In this document: piece by piece, positions 57,753 to 64,000 of the stretch
Position numbering within the stretch: the first letter of the stretch is position 1
How the letters are laid out: each line of letters starts with the position of its first letter
Source: Tardiphaga sp051811025
GTDB lineage: Bacteria > Pseudomonadota > Alphaproteobacteria > Rhizobiales > Xanthobacteraceae
Reading direction: 5' to 3'
NCBI RefSeq assembly: GCF_051811025.1
Contig: NZ_JBPWQE010000001.1
Location: 496,001-560,000, forward strand
DNA: 64,000 nucleotides
Notes under the pieces: model-generated
The model's database searches: none
Told to the model about the DNA's origin: nothing
The model's input: only the letters and a program-made list of their open reading frames with translations
Made by a program: the position numbers and the translations under genes

Positions 57753-58019
57753 CTACTGCCGTGCCAGTGTCAGCGAGAATTCGCCATTGCGCACGCGGCC
57801 CGGAAGACCCTCGACAAACTTCGCCACGGCGTCCTCGCCATAGGTGCCGACGAGTTCGGCAAAGGCTGCGAACAGGCTGGCCTGCGCGAGGCAATCGCCA
57901 TCGACGCCGTCATGTCGTGCTTCCGCCCAGGCTTCGTTGAGATAGCTCAGCGCGGCCTGCTTCTGTTCCTGATCCGGTAGCGGATCGCGGGCGGGGCGGT
58001 ACGACAATGATTCGCTCAT
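57753..58019 (-). CDS. Small conserved-looking hypothetical protein (88 aa)
   Basis: An 88-residue acidic, helical protein with no motif I recognise. It contains a helix-rich core (EQKQAALSYLNEAWAEARHDGVDGD, residues about 18-42) and ALFAAFAELVGTYGEDAVAKFVEGLP-like amphipathic helices further on, ending SLTLARQ. ATG at 58019 is one choice; in-frame starts 11 residues earlier (58049/58052) are also possible and neither has a strong ribosome site. It is convergent with pyrC and divergent from the DUF445 gene. Confidence 0.55.
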   Translation of the reverse strand: MSESLSYRPARDPLPDQEQKQAALSYLNEAWAEARHDGVDGDCLAQASLFAAFAELVGTYGEDAVAKFVEGLPGRVRNGEFSLTLARQ

Positions 58020-58205
58020 GAAATTCCCAAAACGGTCTTCGGCGCTCATCAAAGCGAAGCGCGCCTCGCAAGTTCGAATCGAGATTTACCACGCGGAGCA
58101 GGTTCCGCGAGCGACATCTTTAAGAAAGGTTAACGACAGTGACTCACATTGTCCGACATTATGTTAACAGCGGGAACCGGCCATCTTGACCGGTTGAGGA
58201 AGCCT

Positions 58206-59492
58206 ATGGACGCAAACAGTTTTTCGTCTTTCGCGAGTCCCGGCGACGCTGCGCGCGCAGCAGAGTTGCGACGCGTGAAGGCGATCGCGGCGCTGGTGCT
58301 GGCGAGCTGTCTGGTGGTGTTCATAACGGCAAAAATCCTGCTGCCGATTCATCCCGCGTTCGGATTCGTTGCGGCCTTCGCGGAAGCGGCCACCATTGGC
58401 GGATTGGCGGACTGGTACGCCGTTGTCGCGCTGTTCCGTCGGCCGCTGGGTCTGCCGATTCCACACACCGCGATCATCCAGGCGAATCAAAATCGCATTG
58501 CCGACAAGCTGGGTGAATTCATCGAGGTGCATTTCCTCGAAGCCGCGCCGGTCGAGGCCAAATTACGTGAGGTGGATTTTGCGAGTTTTGTCGCGGATTG
58601 GCTGAGCGATAAAAAGCGTAGCGCGGACCTCGCGCGCTTCTTGCTGCGGCTGTTGCCGGAGGCGATGTCGGCGACGGAAACGTCTGGTCTCAAAACCTTC
58701 ATTATCCGCCGCGTGATGACGCAGCTGCAGTCGGTTGATCTCGCGCCCATCGCTGCCGGCACCATGCGCGGCTTCATCAAGGATGGTCGCCATCAGGGCC
58801 TGCTCGACAATCTGCTCGGCGCCATGCATGGCGCGCTGACCGAGCCGGACACGCTGGCCGTCATCAAGAACAAGATTCGCGACGAGCTGCCGACATTGCT
58901 CAAACTCTATCGCGCCGATGCGTTCCTGCTAAAGCGCATCGTCGCGTCTGCCACGACCTTCTTCGACGACGTGCGCAAGGATCCCGCGCATCCGTTCCGC
59001 GGCGAGTTCGATCGCATGCTGCTGTCCTTCGTTGATCGGCTGGAGACGGAGCCCGGCTTCACCGGCCGCATCGATGGCTTGAAGCGCGATCTGCTGGCGC
59101 GGCCCGAGCTTGCCGAGCTTGGGCGTAATCTCTGGAATAATGCGCGCAGTTTCATCGAGCGCAGTGCATCAGGTGAAAGCAATGTACTGGCACATCATCT
59201 CGCCAATGTATTCCTCGAGGCCGGCGCAGCGCTGCGCGCCGATGCCGAGATGCGCGGCGAGATCAACCAGGGCATCGTCGTGGTGCTGCGCACGTTCATC
59301 GCCGATCAGAAAAGCGGGGTGTCGAGTTTTATCGCCGATCAGGTGAAAGGCTGGGACATGCAGCAGCTGATCGGTGTCATCGAAGTCAATATAGGTCGCG
59401 ATCTGCAATATATCCGCTTCAACGGTTCGTTGATCGGCGGGCTCGCCGGGCTTGCGCTCTACACGATCGAATATCTGTTGCGACTGCTGTGA
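58206..59492 (+). CDS. DUF445 membrane protein, YjiN-like (428 aa)
   Basis: A DUF445-family protein anchored to the inner membrane at both ends. One or two helices lie near residues 25-60 (IAALVLASCLVVFITAKILL, then FGFVAAFAEAATIGGLADWYAVVALF, a family hallmark with the ADW motif). A long helical cytoplasmic or periplasmic body follows, and a final helix (GSLIGGLAGLALYTIEYLL). ATG at 58206 follows GAGGAA by about 6 nt; other in-frame starts at 58149 and 58161 lack this. Function of the family is unknown. It is followed after 180 nt by a lipase-like gene with its own ribosome site. Confidence 0.85.
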   Translation: MDANSFSSFASPGDAARAAELRRVKAIAALVLASCLVVFITAKILLPIHPAFGFVAAFAEAATIGGLADWYAVVALFRRPLGLPIPHTAIIQANQNRIADKLGEFIEVHFLEAAPVEAKLREVDFASFVADWLSDKKRSADLARFLLRLLPEAMSATETSGLKTFIIRRVMTQLQSVDLAPIAAGTMRGFIKDGRHQGLLDNLLGAMHGALTEPDTLAVIKNKIRDELPTLLKLYRADAFLLKRIVASATTFFDDVRKDPAHPFRGEFDRMLLSFVDRLETEPGFTGRIDGLKRDLLARPELAELGRNLWNNARSFIERSASGESNVLAHHLANVFLEAGAALRADAEMRGEINQGIVVVLRTFIADQKSGVSSFIADQVKGWDMQQLIGVIEVNIGRDLQYIRFNGSLIGGLAGLALYTIEYLLRLL

Positions 59493-59672
59493 GAGTAGTT
59501 CCGCATTGCGGAAGTGAGGCGCCGGTTGGTATCGGGATGCGCTTGAACTGCCGCAAACCCGACCTTAACTTCAGTGAACTGATACTTCGGTGCGTTGTGT
59601 GATTCCCTCCCTGTGAGGCTGCTTTCAAATCAATCGATATGACCGGCCAACGTGCCGGCGAGAGGAAATCAG

Positions 59673-60443
59673 ATGTCGGCTACGGCCCAGGCGCAACGTC
59701 CCCCATCCAAAACCCTGATGTTTCTTGAAGGCCGTGCAGTCCACGAATTCGGCGCGTTTCTGGGGGCGCTGCCGCTGCTGAATCTCGCGCCGCGTGGCGA
59801 TGGTCATCCGGTACTGGTACTGCCGGGCCTTGTGGCCTCGGATGTTTCGACAGGTCCGCTCCGGACGTTCCTCAAGGGCCGCGGCTATGCCGTCAGCGGT
59901 TGGAAGCAGGGCCGCAATCTTGGCCTGCGTGACGGTGTGCAGGGCAGCATGGTCGAACTGCTGAAAGAGATGAACGAGACCCACGGTCGCAAGGTGAGTC
60001 TGGTCGGCTGGAGTCTCGGCGGCCTTTACGCACGCCAGCTCGCCAAGATGATGCCGGACCGCGTCCGTTCGGTGATCACGCTGGGCAGCCCGTTTGCTGG
60101 CCATCCGAAATCCACCAATGCCTGGCGTGTTTATGAATTTGCCAGCGGCAAACGCGCCGATGATACCGACGACGATTTCGGTGGTTCGCTTGCCGATACG
60201 CCGCCGGTCCCGACCACCGCGATCTACAGTCGCACCGACGGCGTCTGTGCCTGGCAGGGCTGCATGGAGAAGTCATCGGCGATGTCGGAGAGCATCGAGG
60301 TCGAGAGCAGCCATTGCGGCATGGGCCATCACCCTGCGGTCGTCTATGCAGTGGCGGAGCGTCTCGCGCAAAAGGAAGGCGCGTGGGCGCCGTTCGATCG
60401 CTCAGGCTGGCGCAGCCTGGTCTATCCGGATCCTAACAGGTAA
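59673..60443 (+). CDS. Alpha/beta hydrolase, lipase-like (256 aa)
   Basis: An esterase or lipase-like hydrolase. The nucleophile S114 lies in the elbow VGWSLGGLYA. The oxyanion region is in VLVLPGLVASDVSTGPLR (about 47-64). A candidate catalytic Asp lies in YSRTDGVCAW and the His in SSHCGMGHHP. ATG at 59673 has AGAGGAAA about 6 nt upstream. There is no signal peptide, so it should be cytoplasmic. It faces the convergent hydrolase-OsmC gene with only 19 nt between stops. Substrate unknown. Confidence 0.82.
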   Translation: MSATAQAQRPPSKTLMFLEGRAVHEFGAFLGALPLLNLAPRGDGHPVLVLPGLVASDVSTGPLRTFLKGRGYAVSGWKQGRNLGLRDGVQGSMVELLKEMNETHGRKVSLVGWSLGGLYARQLAKMMPDRVRSVITLGSPFAGHPKSTNAWRVYEFASGKRADDTDDDFGGSLADTPPVPTTAIYSRTDGVCAWQGCMEKSSAMSESIEVESSHCGMGHHPAVVYAVAERLAQKEGAWAPFDRSGWRSLVYPDPNR

Positions 60444-60462
60444 AGGCGCGTCAGCGACACGC

Positions 60463-61686
60463 TTACTCTGCTGCTGTCGTCACGATCCTGATCTCAGATG
60501 TCAGTGTCCGGTGTACCGGGCACTTGTCAGCGATCTCCATGAGCTTTGTGCGCTGCTCGGCGTCGAGCTTGCCGTCGATCGTGATGACGCGCTCAATCTG
60601 GTCGAGCATGCCGTCCTTGGTCTCGCATTCCTCGCAATCCCTCGCGTAGATCTTCTTGTGGTTCAGCGTCACCGTGACGTGGTCCATCGGCAATGCCTTG
60701 CGTTCGGCATAGAGCCGCATGGTCATCGCGGTGCAGGCGCCGAGCGCGCTGAGCAGCAGATCATACGGACCGGGTCCGGTGTCCTCGCCGCCGGCGGCGA
60801 TCGGCTCGTCGGCGAGTATTTGATGCGGGCCGACATTGATGACCTGCTGGAATTTGCTGGCGCGCGTCTCGCTCACCACCACCTTGCGCGGCTCATCGGG
60901 CAGGCTCGCTACGGGCGTGACGGCGACCGCATTGAGATAGCGCCCGGCCCAGGCAGCGATGACATCGGCGACATAGATCGCGTCATGCTTTTGCGTGAGC
61001 AGATGATCGGCGCCGGCCAGCGAGACGAAGCTCTTGGGATGTTTGGCAGCGACGAAAATCTTCGTGGCGTTGTCGATGCCTACTGTGTCGTCGGTGGGCG
61101 CATGCATGATCAGCAGCGCCTTGTGCAGCCTGGCGACCTTGGCGATCAGATTGTGCTCGGCGATATCATCGAGGAATTCACGCTTGATGCTGAATGGCCG
61201 ACCGGCGAGCTTGACCTCGACCTTACCCTTTTCGCGGATCGCGTCGACATGTTCGGCGAACATGTCGGTGACGTGAGCGGGATCGGATGGCGCCGCGATG
61301 GTGACAACGGCCTTGGCTTCCGGCACCTGTTCAGCGGCGGCGAGGATCGCGGCGCCGCCGAGGCTGTGGCCGATCAGGATTGCCGGCGCCTGGCGTATCT
61401 CCCGCAAATGGTCGGCGGCCTTTACGAGATCGGCGACGTTCGACGAGAACGTGCTATTGGCGAAATCGCCCTCGCTGGAGCCGAGGCCGGTGAAGTCGAA
61501 GCGCAGCACGGCGATGCCTTTGAGCGTCAGCGCCGCGGAGATACGTCGTGCCGCGAGCGCATCTTTGCCGCAAGTGAAGCAATGCGCGAACAGCGCATAT
61601 GCACGGACATCGCCATCGGGCAGGTCGAGCGCCGCCGCCAGCATATGGCCGGCCGCGCCGGGGAATTGAAAGCGTTCAGTTGGCAC
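60463..61686 (-). CDS. Alpha/beta hydrolase fused to an OsmC domain (407 aa)
   Basis: A two-domain protein. Residues 1-255 form an alpha/beta hydrolase with nucleophile S108 in LIGHSLGGAA and a possible metal- or redox-type cysteine pair in AHCFTCGKD (36-39). Residues about 275-405 form an OsmC/Ohr-type peroxidase with a reactive Cys in LSALGACTAMTMRLYA and the second in DKCPVHRTL. Such fusions are known in proteobacteria and are listed as bifunctional hydrolase/OsmC proteins, but the joint role is unknown; reduction of an organic hydroperoxide ester by coupled hydrolysis is one idea. GTG at 61686 is chosen because AGGAG lies about 8 nt upstream. Confidence 0.87.
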   Translation of the reverse strand: MPTERFQFPGAAGHMLAAALDLPDGDVRAYALFAHCFTCGKDALAARRISAALTLKGIAVLRFDFTGLGSSEGDFANSTFSSNVADLVKAADHLREIRQAPAILIGHSLGGAAILAAAEQVPEAKAVVTIAAPSDPAHVTDMFAEHVDAIREKGKVEVKLAGRPFSIKREFLDDIAEHNLIAKVARLHKALLIMHAPTDDTVGIDNATKIFVAAKHPKSFVSLAGADHLLTQKHDAIYVADVIAAWAGRYLNAVAVTPVASLPDEPRKVVVSETRASKFQQVINVGPHQILADEPIAAGGEDTGPGPYDLLLSALGACTAMTMRLYAERKALPMDHVTVTLNHKKIYARDCEECETKDGMLDQIERVITIDGKLDAEQRTKLMEIADKCPVHRTLTSEIRIVTTAAE

Positions 61687-62034
61687 GGTGGGCTCCTGTC
61701 GTGACAGATGTCTCTTTCTACACCGATTCCACCCAATCAATCAGCGGGTACCCAACACCCGCGCGAAAATGAGGCCGAGCTGCCGCTCTTTTCGCGCTGC
61801 ACCTCGGGTTGAACTTTAGTTCTGCGCGGCCGCTCGAGCACGCGCTTGCCGGCCTCCGATGTCGGTGCTAGATGTCGGGTCATCGTACAACTTTTGGGGT
61901 GCGCTGCCGCTACAAGCTGATGGACGGCGGGTCGGCGCGCTCCTAGAATTGTGACAAGATCGACCCCGCAAAGGGGCGAACCAGAATAATGGCCAACGCG
62001 CCGCATCGGGAAATTCACAGGGAGGATTTCGTCC
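61687..62034. other. Spacer before the TRAP transporter operon
   Basis: About 350 bases with no supported gene. Small inverted repeats occur (GCGGGT/ACCCGC near 61744). It holds the divergent promoters of the hydrolase-OsmC gene and the TRAP operon, and ends with a GGGAGG ribosome site at about 62021. Confidence 0.4.
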
Positions 62035-63039
62035 ATGAAGAGAAGAGATGTCGTCAAAGGCGGACTGGCCGCGCTCGCGGTTGGCGCTACCGGTCTCGGG
62101 CGGTTCACGCCTGCGCAGGCGCAGGCCAAGATGGTCCTCAAGGCCTCTGACGTCCACCCGCTCGGCTATCCCACGGTCGAATCCGTGGTCCGCATGGGCA
62201 AGAAGCTGGATGCCGCCACAAGCGGCCGGCTCACCATCCAGATGTTTCCCTCCATGCAGCTTGGCGGCGAGAAGGAAGCCATCGAGCAGGCCCAGGTCGG
62301 CGCTCTGCAGATCGCACGCATTTCCGTCGGCGCCGTCGGCCCCGTGGTCGATGACGTCAACGTCTTCAACATGCCGTTCGTCTTTCGCGATTCCAAGCAC
62401 ATGGAGGCGGTTCTCGACGGTGAGATCGGCACCGAGCTGCTCAACAAGATCACGGCCAACGAAAAAACCGGTCTGGTCGCGCTTGGCTGGATGAATGCCG
62501 GCTCGCGCAACATCTATAACAGCAAACGCCCGATCAAGAGCCTAGCCGATCTCAAGGGTCTCAAGATCCGCATGATCGGCAATCCCCTGTTTATCGACAC
62601 CATGAATGCGCTCGGTGGCAACGGCGTCGCCATGGGCTTCGATCAGGTGTTCAGCGCCATGCAGACCGGCGTCGTCGATGGGGCCGAAAACAACCTGCCA
62701 TCCTTCGTGGCGCAGAATCACTTCCAGGTCGCCAAATATTTCTCGATGACCGAGCATCTGATCATTCCGGAATTGCTGGTGTTCTCGAAGGCGTCATGGG
62801 CGAAGCTCACGCCGGACGATCAGGCGCTGCTGAAGAAAGTCGGCCGCGAAGCGCAGCTCGAGCAGCGCGTGCTTTGGTATGAGGCAGAGAAGACCGCGCT
62901 GGACAAGATGAAGGAAGTCGGCACCGACATAGTCACGTCTATCGACAAGCAGCCGTTCCGCGATGCCGTGAAGCCGGTGTGGGACAAATACGGCGCGAAA
63001 TACGCCGACATGACCAAGCGCATCGCTGCGGTGAGCTAG
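62035..63039 (+). CDS. TRAP transporter substrate-binding protein, DctP type (334 aa)
   Basis: A periplasmic binding protein for a carboxylate. The N-terminus MKRRDVVKGGLAALAVG has a twin Arg but is short of a classical Tat motif; cleavage is likely after AQAQA. The mature protein shows the DctP fold pattern: SDVHPLGYPTVESVVRMGKKLDAATSGR, the MPFVFRD segment, and the invariant arginine in KGLKIRMIGNPL (about residue 179-190) that anchors the ligand carboxylate. GDG-type VVDGAENNLPSF follows. It is the first of three TRAP genes with the small and large permeases downstream. Ligand unknown; C4-dicarboxylates or 2-oxo acids are common. Confidence 0.88.
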   Translation: MKRRDVVKGGLAALAVGATGLGRFTPAQAQAKMVLKASDVHPLGYPTVESVVRMGKKLDAATSGRLTIQMFPSMQLGGEKEAIEQAQVGALQIARISVGAVGPVVDDVNVFNMPFVFRDSKHMEAVLDGEIGTELLNKITANEKTGLVALGWMNAGSRNIYNSKRPIKSLADLKGLKIRMIGNPLFIDTMNALGGNGVAMGFDQVFSAMQTGVVDGAENNLPSFVAQNHFQVAKYFSMTEHLIIPELLVFSKASWAKLTPDDQALLKKVGREAQLEQRVLWYEAEKTALDKMKEVGTDIVTSIDKQPFRDAVKPVWDKYGAKYADMTKRIAAVS

Positions 63040-63056
63040 CAGCATGTTCTCAATGT

Positions 63057-63082
63057 GTCGTCCCCGCTTTCGCGGGGACGAC
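63057..63082 (+). terminator. Hairpin between the TRAP binding-protein and permease genes
   Basis: GTCGTCCCCGC (63057-63067) and GCGGGGACGAC (63072-63082) form an 11-bp perfect stem with TTTC loop and no T-run. It may stabilise the upstream mRNA end or reduce expression of the permeases relative to the binding protein. Confidence 0.65.
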
Positions 63083-63122
63083 GGGATAGGCCTGCGCTTC
63101 CGTCGCGTTACCTGAGGTCTTC

Positions 63123-63698
63123 ATGTCTGACGTTATTTCCAAACTGCCGGCTGCATCCAATCATCACGCAGATACGGCCAGCCATGGTGCGGCTTACGCG
63201 TTCCGCCGCGCCATGAACGCACTGTACTGGTCCGGTGCCGTGTTTTCTTGCCTGGCGCTTGTGCTGATCTCCGCAATTATCCCTTGGGCTGTTTACACCC
63301 GCTACATTTTGAACAGCGCGGCGTCGTGGCCGGAACCTCTGGCGGTGTTGCTGACGATAGCGGTGACTTTCATCGGCGCTGCCAACTGCTATCGCCAGCG
63401 CATCCACATGAACATGACGGTAGGTACCAACCTGCTGCCGCCTCACGCGCGTGTTGCAGCCGCTTTCATCAGCGAGTTGCTGATGGCTGCGGTGGCACTG
63501 TTCATGGTGATCTGGGGCATGAAGCTGGTGATGACCACCTGGGGCAATTCGGTGGATGAATTTCCCTGGTTGTCTGTTGGGATCACCTACATGCCGATCC
63601 CTGTTTCCGGCGCGATGATGTTTCTCTTTGTCGTCGAACGCCTGACCATCGGTCCGCCGCCGCAGGATGGCAGCGACGCACACATACCCCTCGACTAG
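63123..63698 (+). CDS. TRAP transporter small permease, DctQ type (191 aa)
   Basis: The four-helix membrane subunit of the TRAP transporter. Helices are at about residues 38-62, 75-96, 115-140 and 155-178. The family pattern between helices 1 and 2 (YTRYILNSAASWPEPLAVLLTIAVTFIGAANCYRQRIHMNM) is clear. The N-terminal 25 residues are polar and presumably cytoplasmic. The ATG at 63123 lies 83 nt after the binding-protein gene; the large permease follows after 40 nt. Confidence 0.87.
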   Translation: MSDVISKLPAASNHHADTASHGAAYAFRRAMNALYWSGAVFSCLALVLISAIIPWAVYTRYILNSAASWPEPLAVLLTIAVTFIGAANCYRQRIHMNMTVGTNLLPPHARVAAAFISELLMAAVALFMVIWGMKLVMTTWGNSVDEFPWLSVGITYMPIPVSGAMMFLFVVERLTIGPPPQDGSDAHIPLD

Positions 63699-63738
63699 CT
63701 TCGCCGATCAGCTCCAGCCAGAACAAAGAAAATCCGAC

Positions 63739-64000
63739 ATGGACATCGCCGTTCTTCTGCTCAGCATGTGTCTGTTCTTCGCCGTCGGCATGCCGATCGC
63801 CTTCGCGCTGGCGCTTTCGGCGCTGGTCGGTGCGCTGTGGATCGATCTGCCCGTTGCAGCCGTGATGCAGCAACTCTCCAGCGGCGTCGGCAAGGTGTCG
63901 ATGCTGACCGTGCCGTTCTTCGTGCTGGCGGGCGCCATTATGGCGGAAGGCGGCATGGCGCGAAGGCTGGTGGATTTTGCAGCCGTGGTGGTTGGCTTCA
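63739..64000 (+). CDS. TRAP transporter large permease, DctM type (partial, cut by window edge)
   Basis: The first 87 residues of the large TRAP permease: MDIAVLLLSMCLFFAVGMP, then IAFALALSALVGALWIDLP and SSGVGKVSMLTVPFFVLAGAIMAEGGMARRLVDFA. This matches the N-terminus of DctM, including the VPFF-LAG motif that lines the transport path. The reading frame is open to the end of the window. With the two genes before it, it completes the binding protein-small permease-large permease operon. Confidence 0.9.
   Translation, partial: MDIAVLLLSMCLFFAVGMPIAFALALSALVGALWIDLPVAAVMQQLSSGVGKVSMLTVPFFVLAGAIMAEGGMARRLVDFAAVVVGF

Overview
The window reads as a chromosomal segment of a GC-rich alphaproteobacterium. 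Gene content (NodU-like carbamoyltransferase, MctP-type symporter with a DUF3311 partner, TRAP and glutamate-type ABC transporters, large chemoreceptor families, hairpin repeats between genes) best fits the Bradyrhizobium/Rhodopseudomonas/Afipia/Tardiphaga group. That placement is inference; no rRNA or other marker gene is present.

Region 1 (1 to about 8463) is the right-hand end of an integrated mobile element that continues off the left edge. It holds a primase-helicase, an AlpA-like excisionase/regulator, a P4-type tyrosine integrase and five proteins I cannot name, almost all on the minus strand. The non-coding parts are unusually structured: a 48-bp perfect inverted repeat, a 40-bp near-perfect one, a possible structured RNA, four copies of the palindrome GTCGTACGAC, and two copies of a tRNA-3'-end-like sequence around the integrase promoter. 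The int / alpA / primase-helicase layout resembles P4-like satellites, but no capsid, packaging or conjugation gene is visible.

Region 2 (8637-14232) holds a PuuD-type class I glutamine amidotransferase, a convergent 14-helix MFS exporter, and a complete glutamate/aspartate-type ABC importer (binding protein, terminator hairpin, two permeases, ATPase).

Region 3 (14536-28917) is a tandem array of seven methyl-accepting chemotaxis receptors, all on the plus strand, with no other gene among them. Their sensor domains differ while the signalling domains are nearly constant. The third receptor is a mosaic of the two subfamilies, the last two share almost identical signalling domains, and pairs of receptors share upstream motifs that may be promoters.

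Region 4 (28984-44172) is mixed metabolism: a NodU/CmcH carbamoyltransferase, a small exported Gly/Arg-rich protein, an old-yellow-enzyme reductase, a DUF3311/sodium-solute symporter pair, a divergent HemC, an S9 oligopeptidase, a SnoaL-like protein, an acyl-CoA synthetase, SlyX and TrhO, CsbD, a His-rich cupin and an amidase.

Region 5 (42835-50464) reads leftward: a nitrate/taurine-type ABC importer in an apparent operon with the amidase, preceded by a pyruvate oxidase-like ThDP enzyme and a Baeyer-Villiger-type monooxygenase.

Region 6 (50609-64000) is mostly housekeeping: a giant DUF2339 membrane protein, a CX5R phosphatase, an HD hydrolase, Tag glycosylase, YgfZ, a class I dihydroorotase, a DUF445 membrane protein, two alpha/beta hydrolases (one fused to OsmC) and a TRAP transporter whose large permease runs off the right edge. 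No tRNA, rRNA, insertion sequence or CRISPR array was found.
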